DNA from: an uncultured Saprospiraceae bacterium | Lineage (GTDB): Bacteria > Bacteroidota > Bacteroidia > Chitinophagales > Saprospiraceae | Reading direction: 5' to 3' | NCBI GenBank assembly: GCA_937928575.1 | Contig: CALFWW010000192.1 | Span: forward strand, 1-61,278 | Length of the DNA stretch: 61,278 nt | In this document: in pieces, positions 43,266 through 53,273 of the stretch | Numbering within the stretch: the first letter of the stretch is position 1 | Layout of the letters: every line of letters begins with the position of its first letter | Notes under the pieces: generated by a model | The model's database searches: none | The model's input: only the letters and a program-made list of their open reading frames with translations | What the model was told of the DNA's origin: nothing | Program-made: the position numbers and the translations under genes

Positions 43266-43901
43266 CTAGTTAATTTTCCGACGTCTAGGTTTATTCTCAT
43301 TAGGTCTTTTCGCCCGATCATCATCATCAGGAATATCATAGACACTAGGATTGGATTCTTCACGCTTGACACTCATGTCTTCAATGCGGTCCATGACATC
43401 AAGTGAGTGATCCCAAAATTCAGCAAAAGCAGGTTTTAGTTTATTGCCAAAGTTCCAGACGATAGCTGGGAATGGTTCAAGATAAGGGTAGGTCAGTGAT
43501 TCTTGTTTGGTTGAGTTATCCAGGACATGAGATTTTTCTGCAAACCAAACACCGACACTACAAACGAGAATCATCACACCTGATAACAATGCTCCTCCAA
43601 AAATTTGATTGATGACATTGATGTTAGCTGTTTTCAAAATTCCTTCCAACCCTTTTGCAATCATTCGAATCACAATCATGGTTCCAGCAAAAGTGACGAC
43701 AAATCCTGCAATAAACATTAACGGATTGTTGCTTGAAAAAGTGGTCTGAAGTATTTCAGTGACTTGTGGAGCGAATTTAAATGCGGCCATTGCTCCAAAC
43801 ATCACAGAAAGGAATGAAAAAAACGTCTCTATGATTCCTTTAGAAAATCCTAAATAGAAGCCATAAAGTGCAAAAACCGCAAATACAATATCGATCACCA
43901 T
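43266..43901 (-). CDS. CvpA family membrane protein
   Basis: A 211-residue protein with four hydrophobic segments (about 2-20, 30-48, 62-82 and 100-120), in the order of CvpA proteins, beginning MVIDIVFAVFALYGFYLGFSKG. The C-terminal 80 residues are a soluble acidic-then-basic tail (DIPDDDDRAKR, PRRRKIN). CvpA is linked to colicin V production and envelope stress in E. coli, but the molecular role is unclear. It is transcribed alone. Confidence 0.8.
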   Translation of the reverse strand: MVIDIVFAVFALYGFYLGFSKGIIETFFSFLSVMFGAMAAFKFAPQVTEILQTTFSSNNPLMFIAGFVVTFAGTMIVIRMIAKGLEGILKTANINVINQIFGGALLSGVMILVCSVGVWFAEKSHVLDNSTKQESLTYPYLEPFPAIVWNFGNKLKPAFAEFWDHSLDVMDRIEDMSVKREESNPSVYDIPDDDDRAKRPNENKPRRRKIN

Positions 43902-44121
43902 AGCAACCTCAAGTTAGATAATTATCAAATAATATTATATAAAAAGTATATATAACATCTTACTACTTAGACGAACAATCCACAAATGGAGACTGTTTTA
44001 TACATATTACAAGGTTCTTTAATAAAAATTTAACACCTGAATTGTTCAAGAATGATGTTAGATAGCGTTAATGATTTGAAAGACTTAATTGAGATACCCT
44101 TTAATTCTGAAAATAATGTAT

Positions 44122-44129
44122 TATTTTTG
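44122..44129 (+). promoter_or_regulatory. Bacteroidota -7 promoter element
   Basis: TATTTTTG matches TAnnTTTG and lies 16 bases before the ATG at 44145. It lies inside the longer open frame that begins at 44052, so it supports the shorter gene. Confidence 0.5.
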
Positions 44130-44144
44130 GTCAAATTCAACCGA

Positions 44145-44657
44145 ATGAAATTTCTAAAAACCTGGTGTTGTTTTTCATTTCTACTTTGCTTTGGAATAGC
44201 TAGTGCTAGTTCGCCTATTACGGAAACGATAATGAAGCCAGACACTATTTTGCCAAAAGCTTTTTTGTTGGGGGATCATGAACGTCAATTTGAAAAGTTG
44301 ACCATGAAATATGAGACTTTGTTATTGACTGCTACGGACAATAATATGGATCTTGCTTTCAACAAATGGGTAACCATGATTACCGAAATGGAAAGTTATA
44401 GCGAATCTATTGGCTATGATTTGAAAGGGATAAAAATGTGGATGAATATTTTTTGGGAACAAGATGGTACCATTGCACATATTGCTTTCTTTCTAAAACC
44501 GAATTCCAGAAATGTTGATGTAGAAGAATTAAAAGCATTCTTTTCTAGTTTTGCGAGACACTACACATTTCCATTACTTTACAAGACTGGGTATTCTCAT
44601 TATGGAAGTGCTTCGTTTCCAACCTTCTCTGGAAAAAAAAAAGTAGGAACTTATTAA
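44145..44657 (+). CDS. Hypothetical secreted protein
   Basis: A 170-residue protein with a signal peptide (MKFLKTWCCFSFLLCFGIASA). The mature part contains KLTMKYETLLLTATDNNMDL, MWMNIFWEQDGTIAHIAFFL and a C-terminal FSGKKKVGTY. No domain was recognised. The ATG at 44145 is preferred over the frame opening at 44052 because a -7 element lies between them and the signal peptide begins there. The YCF48-like gene starts 29 bases later on the same strand, so the two may form an operon. Confidence 0.7.
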   Translation: MKFLKTWCCFSFLLCFGIASASSPITETIMKPDTILPKAFLLGDHERQFEKLTMKYETLLLTATDNNMDLAFNKWVTMITEMESYSESIGYDLKGIKMWMNIFWEQDGTIAHIAFFLKPNSRNVDVEELKAFFSSFARHYTFPLLYKTGYSHYGSASFPTFSGKKKVGTY

Positions 44658-44685
44658 AAGACACATTGGCAAAAAATAGGTATTA

Positions 44686-45672
44686 ATGATTTGCAATTGC
44701 AGATATATACATGGGGTGGTAAAACACCCCTTTTTTATTGGCTTGCTCTTGATAGTCCTTCTATCAAGTGCTTGTCGTAAAAAAGAAAAAAATCTGCAAT
44801 GGACGGAAATAGATTCACCTACCAATCTCAGACTCAATAGTGTTTACTTCACAGATGCTAACAATGGTCATGCGGTTGGTGGAAGAACTTGGACAGAAGG
44901 AATTTATCTTCACACTCAAGATGCGGGCGCTACTTGGTTGCAAGATACATTAGGCAACAAAGAGCTTTTTGCAATTACATTCGACCAAAATAATGAGGGA
45001 TATGCAGTAGGAATTGATGGGCATATTTTCTTGAAAGATACGCCAGATGATACTTGGGAATTTTGGCGTCAAAATCGTTGGTTCATCATGAGAGATGCGG
45101 CATTTTATAATTACCAAAACGGAGTAATTGTAGGAGGAGAGTCATTTCAATTTGGGAAAATTCTCAAGATGGAAGATAATTATATTTTGAACACCGTAGA
45201 TACTTTGGAAAATGAGTTGTCAGCTGTAACTTATTCCGATGAAACCACTGTGCACGTTTGTGGATTTGGTACCGTTTTAAGATCAACGGACTCTGGTAAT
45301 ACTTTCACACAATTAGATATTAGTGGTGATTTTTATAGAGATATTCATTACCCTACTTCACAGATAGGTTACATTGTCGGCTCTAGTGGCTCAATCCTAA
45401 AATCAACAGATGCGGGAGCAAGTTATGAGACCTTACGCGATGGTGATAAATTATTGGTAAGTGATAAAGCCTTTCAAGCAGTTTTCTTTACAGATGAAAA
45501 TAGTGGATATATTGTTGGAAATAGCGGCCTTTTTTGGATTACCAATGATGGTGGAGATTCTTGGCGACAAGTTGCAGATTTCCCTGATGTAGATTTGAGA
45601 GATATCTTCGTAATTGATGGTGTTGGTTATATCGTCGGAGCGGGAGGGAAGATTTTTCAGTTTGTTGAGTAA
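44686..45672 (+). CDS. YCF48-like beta-propeller lipoprotein
   Basis: A 328-residue protein of the YCF48/BNR beta-propeller group. After a hydrophobic signal with lipobox (FIGLLLIVLLSSAC), repeated blades each end in a variant of GYAVG or GYIVG: GHAVGGRTW, GYAVGIDG, GYIVGSSGSILKSTDAG, GYIVGNSGLFWITNDGG and GYIVGAGGKIF. Homologues such as plant HCF136 help photosystem assembly, but bacterial lipoprotein versions have unknown roles at the envelope. The ATG at 44686 adds nine residues before the hydrophobic stretch; a GTG at 44716 is an alternative start. Confidence 0.75.
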   Translation: MICNCRYIHGVVKHPFFIGLLLIVLLSSACRKKEKNLQWTEIDSPTNLRLNSVYFTDANNGHAVGGRTWTEGIYLHTQDAGATWLQDTLGNKELFAITFDQNNEGYAVGIDGHIFLKDTPDDTWEFWRQNRWFIMRDAAFYNYQNGVIVGGESFQFGKILKMEDNYILNTVDTLENELSAVTYSDETTVHVCGFGTVLRSTDSGNTFTQLDISGDFYRDIHYPTSQIGYIVGSSGSILKSTDAGASYETLRDGDKLLVSDKAFQAVFFTDENSGYIVGNSGLFWITNDGGDSWRQVADFPDVDLRDIFVIDGVGYIVGAGGKIFQFVE

Positions 45673-45804
45673 ACTCTCGCGTCCTCCATCTGCGTCCATC
45701 TGCGCCATCTGTGTGCAAAAAAAACGTCCTCCATTCAGTGTATTCTGTGTGAGAAAACCACGTCCTCCCTCCAGCGTTTACCTCGCCTTCTACGTCCAAA
45801 AAAA
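45673..45804. repeat. CGTCCTCC / CATCTGCG repeat spacer between convergent genes
   Basis: Three copies of the CGTCCTCC motif (about 45676, 45728, 45765) are mixed with CATCTGCG/CATCTGTG units. The same motif lies at 43217 and 9442, also in spacers between convergent genes. No gene is credible here: the open frames are repeat translations. Confidence 0.6.
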
Positions 45805-47172
45805 TCATTCAGGTCGAGGCAAGATCCACTCATTGTGCCCAAACACCTTCCATTCCACCTTAGACAAATCCACCTCAGGATCTATATACTGACTCTTTTT
45901 ACCTCCATTCAACTTAGCTTTCACATGAGCTGTAATTGCAATGTTATCAATTCCCTTAGCTCTATAATCTTTCTTTAATTTCTGAACAAACTGATAAATC
46001 ATATCTGGGTGAGCAAAAATTTTCTTAGCTTGTCGTTTAGTCAATTCCTTTTTAGGATATACTTTGTAAACTTTATTCTTATCCAAATCTGCCACCTTGA
46101 AATGTCCGCTGCCACGTTTACTACGCAACATCATCCGCCACGAGAATCGGTGCCCTTCCTCCGTCCAAGCCACATCACCAGCAATCAAATGATGTCGAAA
46201 AGGAATTAATAATTGTATAACAATATAAATACCCAAACCCCAAAATATCACTTTAGGAGTAGAAGGAATGGTCTCCACAAATTGAGGAGAAGCTTCCATT
46301 TTTCGATTCCAACCATCTTGTAATTTTCCAACAAATGGAATTCGCAATTTTAACCAATTAATTACTTTCAACGGAAAATCCGGTTCAAAAAATAATAAGG
46401 TCAATGTGATGGATAAAATCGGAAAAATGCCAATATTAAAAAGTATGGTGTTGACGATATGAAAAAAAACCGCCATCGTTAATGCAAGCCATCTAGTTGG
46501 CCGACTAAAAATTAGTAAAGGAACAATAAATAAATCCAACATTAAACCTCCATAACTCATTACCCAAGGTACCCAATCTTGTGCCCATAATGGTCCCAGT
46601 AGATACATGTCTGATTTCGCTGATACCCATCTGTCTAAAGGTCTTGCATTCAACCAATCCCAATTTATTTTGGCCAGTCCACCATAGAAATAAACAATCC
46701 CCATCATGAGATTTAGTAAAAGTAAATTCCAGTAAGGTACTTTCAATTGACGGATCGAAGGATTTTTCCAAACATCCAAAGAGAGATATTTATTAAGTGG
46801 AAGCAAAACGATTAGAAAACTCAACATACATAACAGGTAGCCATGGTTGAGGTAATAGCTCTTTTCCAAAAGAAAAACATAAGTTATCCCAAAAGCAAAG
46901 AAAGTTGCGGCCCATCGATACCATTTACCCAATGCAATCAATGCCGCAGAAATAATCAAAAAGATGAAAAAAGCATTCATTAGATGGTAGGGCAGAGGTT
47001 GCACCCATTCAAAACCGAAGTATTTGAATTGAAAACCACCATATTCATAAGCATTTTTCTTCCAATGATAATGAAATAGCAACGCGATTGACTCTGCAAA
47101 TGCTAAAATTCCAAACATTATTCGAAAAAAAACTAAAGAATAAATAAATACGTTTTTATCTAAAAACTTCAT
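45805..47172 (-). CDS. HTTM domain membrane protein (vitamin K carboxylase-like)
   Basis: A 455-residue protein with about eight hydrophobic helices in the first 330 residues and a soluble C-terminal part. The region NAFFIFLIISAALIALGKW and FYGGLAKINWDWLNARPLDRWV, with LMLDLFIVPLLIF and FFHIVNTILFNIGIFP, matches the HTTM superfamily that includes vitamin K-dependent gamma-carboxylase. The C-terminal part (GDVAWTEEGHRFSWRMMLR) is the usual conserved extension. Carboxylation of proteins is not established for bacterial members. ATG at 47172 is used because the longer frame starts at TTG. Confidence 0.8.
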   Translation of the reverse strand: MKFLDKNVFIYSLVFFRIMFGILAFAESIALLFHYHWKKNAYEYGGFQFKYFGFEWVQPLPYHLMNAFFIFLIISAALIALGKWYRWAATFFAFGITYVFLLEKSYYLNHGYLLCMLSFLIVLLPLNKYLSLDVWKNPSIRQLKVPYWNLLLLNLMMGIVYFYGGLAKINWDWLNARPLDRWVSAKSDMYLLGPLWAQDWVPWVMSYGGLMLDLFIVPLLIFSRPTRWLALTMAVFFHIVNTILFNIGIFPILSITLTLLFFEPDFPLKVINWLKLRIPFVGKLQDGWNRKMEASPQFVETIPSTPKVIFWGLGIYIVIQLLIPFRHHLIAGDVAWTEEGHRFSWRMMLRSKRGSGHFKVADLDKNKVYKVYPKKELTKRQAKKIFAHPDMIYQFVQKLKKDYRAKGIDNIAITAHVKAKLNGGKKSQYIDPEVDLSKVEWKVFGHNEWILPRPE

Positions 47173-47273
47173 TTTCAATCACTTAAATATTAAAACACCT
47201 TAACATTACCATAATTTGTTTTAATTAATTGTTAAAAAACAAACAAAATGTTTTATAATCTAAACATTATGCT

Positions 47274-47281
47274 TATATTTG
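47274..47281 (+). promoter_or_regulatory. Bacteroidota -7 promoter element
   Basis: TATATTTG matches TAnnTTTG and lies 41 bases before the start of the conserved hypothetical gene at 47323. Confidence 0.5.
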
Positions 47282-47322
47282 ATATGTCATCATAGATTCT
47301 CCGTCATTAAAATTAAAGAATC

Positions 47323-48162
47323 ATGGAATTAAATATCATAACATCTAAAAAAGGAACTAAGGTAGTTACTGCAACTAACTTACATAAAGTACTTGGATTA
47401 CCAGCTCATTATTATCTAAGAAATGCAGTCAAGTGGGTAAGTGATGTCTATGCATTCAGCGATGATGTGCGTAAGCCGGAGGAAATGAAAGATTATTCAA
47501 TTCGTACCTTCAAAGTCAGCAAATTGCGTGACTACTACCTTACTATTGAGTTGGCAAGACTCATTGCATTGACAACTAATAGTAAGGTGAAAGAGGAAGT
47601 GGCGAAGTGTTTATTGGAAGTAGAAGGTGTAACACCAAAAACAGAAACAATGACCAAGGAGCAAGTAATTGCTGTGTTAGAATTGACAAAAACAATGGGT
47701 TTCACTTCAAAGCAAAAAGAAGCGGAGAAAGCACACCATTCTCAATTCAAATCTAACAATGAAGAAGACAATAAATGGTGGAATTATAGAGCCAATCTTC
47801 TAGGTTACTCTGCAAGAGAATTGAGAGCAAAAATGAAAGAAATTGGTCAGAATTATAAAGGGAAGAATATTCGTCAAATGTTGATGTACATCGATAGATA
47901 CGAAATCATTCGGATGGCTGTAATGGACTTGTTTATCGCATTAGGAAAATCAAAAGACTACGCAAAAAATATGGGCGATCTCGCCAAATATTTTGCAAAA
48001 GAATTGAAGATTGAAATTTGGGATGATGCAAAGTCACCAATACTATACGGCAAAGGCCAAGCAGCTGGTAGCGTCAATGAAGCCAAAGTCACGGACATCG
48101 GTCTCAACCTACTAGGTCAACAAGGAATCCTAAATCTTTTCACCGAAAAGAAAGCAGGCTAA
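47323..48162 (+). CDS. Conserved hypothetical protein with antirepressor-like N-terminus
   Basis: A 279-residue soluble protein. The N-terminal 100 residues (VTATNLHKVLGLPAHYYLRN, VSDVYAFSDDVRKPEE, YYLTIELARLIALTTNSK) resemble the KilA/Ant-type N-terminal domain of phage antirepressors, in which a helical unit contacts DNA or protein. The C-terminal half (WWNYRANLLGYSARELRAKM, GKNIRQMLMYIDRYEIIRMA, DLAKYFAKELKIEIWDD) appears well ordered and is the part that I associate with a family seen widely in Bacteroidota. No phage genes are near, so it is probably a chromosomal regulator. Its function is unknown. Confidence 0.65.
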   Translation: MELNIITSKKGTKVVTATNLHKVLGLPAHYYLRNAVKWVSDVYAFSDDVRKPEEMKDYSIRTFKVSKLRDYYLTIELARLIALTTNSKVKEEVAKCLLEVEGVTPKTETMTKEQVIAVLELTKTMGFTSKQKEAEKAHHSQFKSNNEEDNKWWNYRANLLGYSARELRAKMKEIGQNYKGKNIRQMLMYIDRYEIIRMAVMDLFIALGKSKDYAKNMGDLAKYFAKELKIEIWDDAKSPILYGKGQAAGSVNEAKVTDIGLNLLGQQGILNLFTEKKAG

Positions 48163-48310
48163 TCATGAAAACCCTAAAAACCCCAAAGGGGTGATATAAA
48201 CACCAGTGATGGGAAAATCCCATCACCGGTCCCATCACCCATCACATCACCCATCTCACATCACAAAAAAACACGAAGTAGTTTCCGTTTTATATTTATA
48301 TTATTTTGCT

Positions 48311-48355
48311 AAATGGAGGGCATCCCGAATTCCACGGGATGTATCTCCATTTTTA
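48311..48355 (+). terminator. Hairpin with T-tract, probable terminator
   Basis: AAATGGAG..CATCCCG (48311-48327) pairs with CGGGATG..CTCCATTT (48335-48352) around AATTCCA-type loop bases, followed by T residues. It lies about 150 bases after the conserved hypothetical gene and before the parE promoter. Confidence 0.65.
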
Positions 48356-48411
48356 ATGAAAATTAACCAAACCTTTTGAAGATAGATACCCAAAAATTCT
48401 ATCCGTATCCT

Positions 48412-48419
48412 TATTTTTG
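48412..48419 (+). promoter_or_regulatory. Bacteroidota -7 promoter element for parE
   Basis: TATTTTTG matches TAnnTTTG. It lies 62 bases before the ATG at 48482 and 23 before the TTG at 48443. Confidence 0.5.
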
Positions 48420-48481
48420 ATTGCTATTAAACACACTCAGATTTGTACGAAACAAGTCGAATTAAAACACTAAATAATTCT

Positions 48482-50407
48482 ATGGCTAAATCAAACTATA
48501 CCGAAGACAATATTCGATCCCTCGATTGGCGCGAACATATCCGCCTAAGACCTGGGATGTACATTGGAAAATTGGGAGATGGTTCGACACCAGATGATGG
48601 AATCTATATCCTGGTCAAAGAAATTATCGACAATTGTATTGATGAATATGTGATGGGTTTCGGAAAAACAATTGAGGTAGAAATCAAGGATGGAACAGTA
48701 TCCGTTAGAGATTATGGTCGTGGAATTCCATTAGGAAAAGTGGTGGATGTAGTTTCCAAAATAAACACCGGTGGTAAGTATGATTCCAAAGCATTTAAAA
48801 AATCAGTAGGATTAAATGGGGTAGGGATGAAAGCAGCGAATGCTTTGTCTGATCACTTTTTGGTGCAAGCAGTTCGGGAAGGAAAATCAAAAGTGGCAGA
48901 ATTTGAGAAAGGTATTTTGACAGCCGATAAAAGAGTTGCTAAGACAAAAGAGGAAAATGGAACATTAGTCCAGTTCACACCAGACTCGTCCGTTTTCAAA
49001 AAATATAAATTCCGTACTGAATTTCTTGAAAATCAATTATGGAATTACGCATTTCTAAATGCAGGTCTACGACTTAAATTGAATGGCAAAAGTTTCTACT
49101 CCAAAAATGGATTGTTAGATTTATTGGAAAAGAAAAACGGAGGGGAAACATTGCGTTATCCAATTGTTCATATGTTGGGCAATGATATCGAAGTAGCACT
49201 TTCTCACGGACAACAATATGGCGAGCAATATTATTCGTTCGTAAACGGTCAACACACAACCCAAGGTGGAACACACTTAAATGCTTTCCGTGAAGCAGTG
49301 GTAGCCACGGTGCGTGGATTTTATGACAAGAAATTTGATGCGAAAGATATTCGTGCTTCTATTGTTGCGGCAATTAGTGTCAGAGTTGAAGAGCCTGTTT
49401 TTGAATCTCAAACAAAGACGAAATTAGGATCAATTAATATCGCTCCAAAAGGTCAGACCGTTCGTTCATTTGTAATGGATTTCGTTTCAAAACATTTGGA
49501 TAATTATCTGCACAAAAATCCGAAAGTCGCAGAAGAATTGTTGAAGCGTATTCAGCAATCAGAAAGAGAAAGAAAAGAAATTGCTGGTATCAAAACACTA
49601 GCCAATCAAAGAGCCAAAAAAGCAAATCTCCATAATCGTAAATTAAGAGATTGCCGCCTACACTTCAATGATGGTCCTAAAAAAACAAAAGAGGAAGATA
49701 GAACTGCAACGACCATTTTTATCACAGAGGGGGATTCAGCAAGCGGGTCTATCACAAAAGCAAGAAATGTTCAGACACAAGCAGTTTTTAGTTTGAAGGG
49801 AAAACCACTGAATTGTTTTGGTACTTCGAAAAAAGTGGTTTATGAAAATGAAGAGTTAAACCTACTACAACACGCACTGAATATTGAAGATGGAATGGAA
49901 GGACTACGTTTCAATAATGTGGTCATTGCAACTGATGCCGATGTCGATGGAATGCACATTCGATTGTTATTGCTAACATTCTTTTTACAATTTTTTCCAG
50001 ACTTGGTTAGAAACGGTCATCTATATATATTGGAGACGCCATTGTTTAGAGTTAGAGATAAGAAAAAGACTTTCTACTGCTATTCTGAAAAAGAAAAACA
50101 AGCTGCCATCAAAGCACTCCGAGGTAAACCGGAAATTACGCGATTCAAAGGATTGGGAGAGATTTCTCCGAATGAATTCAGTGATTTCATAGGATCAGAT
50201 ATGCGGTTAGATCCGGTATTATTGAATGATGATAAAATTGAAGAAGTGTTGTCATATTACATGGGTAAAAACACACAAGAACGACAAGAATTCATCATCG
50301 ATAATCTGAAAATTGAATTGGATGCAATCACAGAAGGTCAAGAGGAAATGTTCGATGAATCTGATTCTGTTGAATCCGCAAAAGAAGCGTTAGAAACGGC
50401 AGAGTAA
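48482..50407 (+). CDS. parE: DNA topoisomerase IV subunit B
   Basis: A 641-residue ATPase subunit of a type II topoisomerase. The GHKL ATP site is [13 protein letters not shown] and DYGRGIPLG with [14 protein letters not shown]. The TOPRIM region is EGDSASGSI and [17 protein letters not shown], and [11 protein letters not shown] follows. Length and the [21 protein letters not shown] segment favour ParE over GyrB (which is longer in many Bacteroidota), but a second GyrB cannot be excluded from the window. parC, which usually follows, is not adjacent: the next gene is lon. ATG at 48482 replaces a TTG start at 48443. Confidence 0.88.
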   Translation: MAKSNYTEDNIRSLDWREHIRLRPGMYIGKLGDGSTPDDGIYILVKEIIDNCIDEYVMGFGKTIEVEIKDGTVSVRDYGRGIPLGKVVDVVSKINTGGKYDSKAFKKSVGLNGVGMKAANALSDHFLVQAVREGKSKVAEFEKGILTADKRVAKTKEENGTLVQFTPDSSVFKKYKFRTEFLENQLWNYAFLNAGLRLKLNGKSFYSKNGLLDLLEKKNGGETLRYPIVHMLGNDIEVALSHGQQYGEQYYSFVNGQHTTQGGTHLNAFREAVVATVRGFYDKKFDAKDIRASIVAAISVRVEEPVFESQTKTKLGSINIAPKGQTVRSFVMDFVSKHLDNYLHKNPKVAEELLKRIQQSERERKEIAGIKTLANQRAKKANLHNRKLRDCRLHFNDGPKKTKEEDRTATTIFITEGDSASGSITKARNVQTQAVFSLKGKPLNCFGTSKKVVYENEELNLLQHALNIEDGMEGLRFNNVVIATDADVDGMHIRLLLLTFFLQFFPDLVRNGHLYILETPLFRVRDKKKTFYCYSEKEKQAAIKALRGKPEITRFKGLGEISPNEFSDFIGSDMRLDPVLLNDDKIEEVLSYYMGKNTQERQEFIIDNLKIELDAITEGQEEMFDESDSVESAKEALETAE

Positions 50408-50740
50408 TTTCAAAAACAAAATGAATAGGTATCAACTAGCTGAATCATAAGATTTAGAAATTGATACCTATTTCTGTTTTTGTGCCTATTTGACAATATG
50501 AGACACATAAATTTGCCACTAATTGTACTTCATTCCTTAGTTTCACCACAATTGTCAGTCATTTTTAGCAATTTGGCATATGGCATAGATGTTGAACCAA
50601 CCTAAAATAGATAACTTGTTGATAATGAGGATTCTTTATTTGAAAATTCAATCAAGATGTCATCGATAAGTTTAAGCACAGACAACTTTTCAAAATTAGA
50701 AATAACAAAGGTTTTTTGACCTTATAAACAAGATAATAGC
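50408..50740. other. 333-base spacer between parE and lon with a 12-bp stem
   Basis: AATAGGTATCAA (50424-50435) pairs perfectly with TTGATACCTATT (50461-50472), followed by TCTGTTTTTGTG. It is a likely terminator for parE. The rest is AT-rich and without recognised coding sequence. No exact TAnnTTTG element is evident for lon. Confidence 0.6.
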
Positions 50741-53146
50741 ATGTTTGAAGAATTCGAGTTCCTACCGAATATAGACGAAGAGAATGAAATAATGCCTCTT
50801 TTTTCTATCGACGAAGAAGATGAAACGATGAGCAACGAATCCTACAAGGAAGTAATACCGATGCTTGCGCTAAAAAATACAGTCCTATTTCCAGGAATCA
50901 TTATACCCATAACTGTCGGTCGTAAAAAATCACTGAAGGCTTTAGAAAAAGCGTATGAGGACGACCGCATTATTGCCGTCCTTTCTCAGAAAGAGGCGAA
51001 GACAGAAAATCCGTCAAGAGATGATTTGTACGGAGCAGGAACAATCGCACGAATCATTAAAATTTTGAAATTGCCAGATGGTTCTTCCACTGCAATTTTA
51101 CAAGGAAGAAAAAGATTTGGGTTGGTAGACTTGATTTCGGAAGAGCCATACTTGGAAGCTCAAATTGAAATAAAGGAATACGAGAAGGTAAAAAAGAAAA
51201 TGGAATTTAAAGCTATTATTTCTTCCATTAAAAAATATGCAAAACAAATCATCGAACTTTCTCCAAATATTCCTGGAGAAGCCAGTATGATTTTGCAAAA
51301 TATCAAAGGTGAAAATTTCTTGTTAAATTTCATTGCATCCAATCTAGGAATCAAAGTTCCAGTAAAGCAACAGTTGTTGGAAATGGATGACTTGCTTAAA
51401 AAAGCAGAAACCATTTTGGAAAACATGGATGGTGAGTTGCAATTACTTCAATTAAAAGAAAAGATTGAAAAGAAAGTTCGTACTGATATTGAAAAGCAAC
51501 AACGGGATTATTTCTTGAACCAACAAATGAAAACGATTCAGGATGAGTTGGGCGGAAATCCGCAAGAGGAAGAATTGAATGCGATGAAGTTGCGTGCAGA
51601 AGAAAAGAAAATGCCCAAAGTAGTAAGGGATGCATTTGATCGCGATATGAAAAAGATCAAACGAATTAATCCTCAAATGGCAGAGTATTCTGTCACCATG
51701 AATTATTTGGAATTGTTGCTCGACTTGCCTTGGGAAGATTATACAAAAGACAACTTCAATCTTAAAAAAGTAAAAGAAGTGTTAGATAAAGATCACTATG
51801 GTCTTGAAAAAGTGAAAGAAAGAATTTTGGAGCATCTGGCTGTTCTGAAGTTAAAAGGAGATATGAAAGCGCCAATCATTTGCCTGGTTGGTCCTCCAGG
51901 AGTTGGTAAAACCTCGCTTGGAAAATCTATGGCAACTGCTTTAGGTAGAAAATTTATTCGTATGTCACTAGGAGGTTTGCACGATGAGTCGGAAATTCGT
52001 GGACATAGAAAAACCTATATTGGTGCGATGCCTGGTAGAATTATCCAATCCATCAAAAAAGCAAAATCCTCTAATCCAGTTTTTATTTTGGATGAAATTG
52101 ACAAGGTCGGAAAAAACTTCAGAGGCGATCCTTCTTCTGCTTTATTGGAAGTTTTGGACCCAGAACAAAATGGAACCTTCCACGATAACTATCTCGATGT
52201 GGAATATGATCTATCAAAGATTTTATTTATTGCCACAGCAAATTCACTCAATACCATCCAGCCAGCATTGTTGGATAGAATGGAGATCATAAATATTTCA
52301 GGATATTCTGTTGAAGAAAAAATCGAAATATCAAAACGTCACCTGATAGCTGAGCAACGTAAAGAGCATGGGTTGAAAGCAAAAGATGTCAAGATTTCCA
52401 ATGATGTATTAAAGAAAATTATTGCAAACTACACACGTGAGTCAGGTGTTCGTTCTTTAAGTCGACAAATCGCTGGTGTCATGAGATATGTTGCCAAAAA
52501 TGTAGCGATGGGTACAGACTACAACGTCAGTATCAAATCGACTGAATTGAAGAAGATTCTTGGACCTACTAAATTTTCAAATGACATATATCAAAAGTCA
52601 TATGTCCCCGGTGTCGCTGTTGGATTGGCATGGACCAGTGTTGGAGGAGATATTTTATTTATTGAAGCGAGCGCGAGCACAGGAAAAGGGAAGTTGACAT
52701 TGACTGGAAATTTAGGAGATGTGATGAAAGAATCGGCAACCACGGCATTAAGCTTCATCAAAGCAAATGCGAAGTCAATTGGAATCACGCCGGAGCAACT
52801 TGCAGAAACCGATATACACATTCATGTTCCTGAAGGTGCAATTCCAAAAGATGGACCATCAGCTGGTATCACCATGTTGTCAGCATTAGCATCCATGTTT
52901 TTGAAAAAATCCGTAAAGCCATACCTAGCGATGACAGGAGAAATAACGTTGAGAGGAAAGGTGCTTCCAGTGGGAGGTATCAAAGAAAAAGTATTGGCTG
53001 CAAAACGAGCAGGCATCAAGGAAATAATCATGTGCAAAGAAAATGAAAAACACATTCTTGAAATAGAACCTGGTTTTATAGCCGGAGTGAAATTCCATTA
53101 TGTGGAAGACATGAAAGAAGTATTGGATATCGCTGTCAATTATTGA
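50741..53146 (+). CDS. lon: Endopeptidase La (Lon protease)
   Basis: An 801-residue ATP-dependent protease that degrades misfolded and regulatory proteins. The N-terminal substrate-binding domain (VIPMLALKNTVLFPGIIIPI) is followed by the AAA+ module with Walker A GPPGVGKT (384-391) and Walker B FILDEIDK. The Lon peptidase domain has catalytic S707 (PKDGPSAG) and K750 (GGIKEK), 43 residues apart as in E. coli Lon. An N-terminal acidic stretch of about 30 residues (ENEIMPLFSIDEEDETM) precedes the domain. It is complete and isolated. Heat-shock control is likely but no operator was recognised. Confidence 0.97.
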   Translation: MFEEFEFLPNIDEENEIMPLFSIDEEDETMSNESYKEVIPMLALKNTVLFPGIIIPITVGRKKSLKALEKAYEDDRIIAVLSQKEAKTENPSRDDLYGAGTIARIIKILKLPDGSSTAILQGRKRFGLVDLISEEPYLEAQIEIKEYEKVKKKMEFKAIISSIKKYAKQIIELSPNIPGEASMILQNIKGENFLLNFIASNLGIKVPVKQQLLEMDDLLKKAETILENMDGELQLLQLKEKIEKKVRTDIEKQQRDYFLNQQMKTIQDELGGNPQEEELNAMKLRAEEKKMPKVVRDAFDRDMKKIKRINPQMAEYSVTMNYLELLLDLPWEDYTKDNFNLKKVKEVLDKDHYGLEKVKERILEHLAVLKLKGDMKAPIICLVGPPGVGKTSLGKSMATALGRKFIRMSLGGLHDESEIRGHRKTYIGAMPGRIIQSIKKAKSSNPVFILDEIDKVGKNFRGDPSSALLEVLDPEQNGTFHDNYLDVEYDLSKILFIATANSLNTIQPALLDRMEIINISGYSVEEKIEISKRHLIAEQRKEHGLKAKDVKISNDVLKKIIANYTRESGVRSLSRQIAGVMRYVAKNVAMGTDYNVSIKSTELKKILGPTKFSNDIYQKSYVPGVAVGLAWTSVGGDILFIEASASTGKGKLTLTGNLGDVMKESATTALSFIKANAKSIGITPEQLAETDIHIHVPEGAIPKDGPSAGITMLSALASMFLKKSVKPYLAMTGEITLRGKVLPVGGIKEKVLAAKRAGIKEIIMCKENEKHILEIEPGFIAGVKFHYVEDMKEVLDIAVNY

Positions 53147-53273
53147 ACAATAGAGATACTTTTCAGTTAAAGGAGTGTTAACTTATTTTCGGGACCCTAT
53201 CTATTTTGCAAATATGACCGTTAATAAGGTTGTAAGTGTTATCTTAGTTATCAAGGATATAAAAATCGTAATT

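Larger units (their letters stand above)
48163..48481. other. Spacer before parE with hairpins
   Basis: Contains ACCCCAAAGGGGT (48180-48192), GTGATGGGAAAATCCCATCAC (about 48207-48227) followed by repeated CCCATCAC words, a strong stem at 48311-48352 (AAATGGAGGGCATCCCG paired to CGGGATGTATCTCCATTT) followed by TTTTT, and a promoter element at 48412. No gene. Confidence 0.55.

Noticed and set aside
45614-45892. Open frame of 92 codons on the plus strand
   Set aside because: It consists of translated CGTCCTCC repeats and the antisense end of the HTTM gene. It has repetitive residues and no signal of selection.
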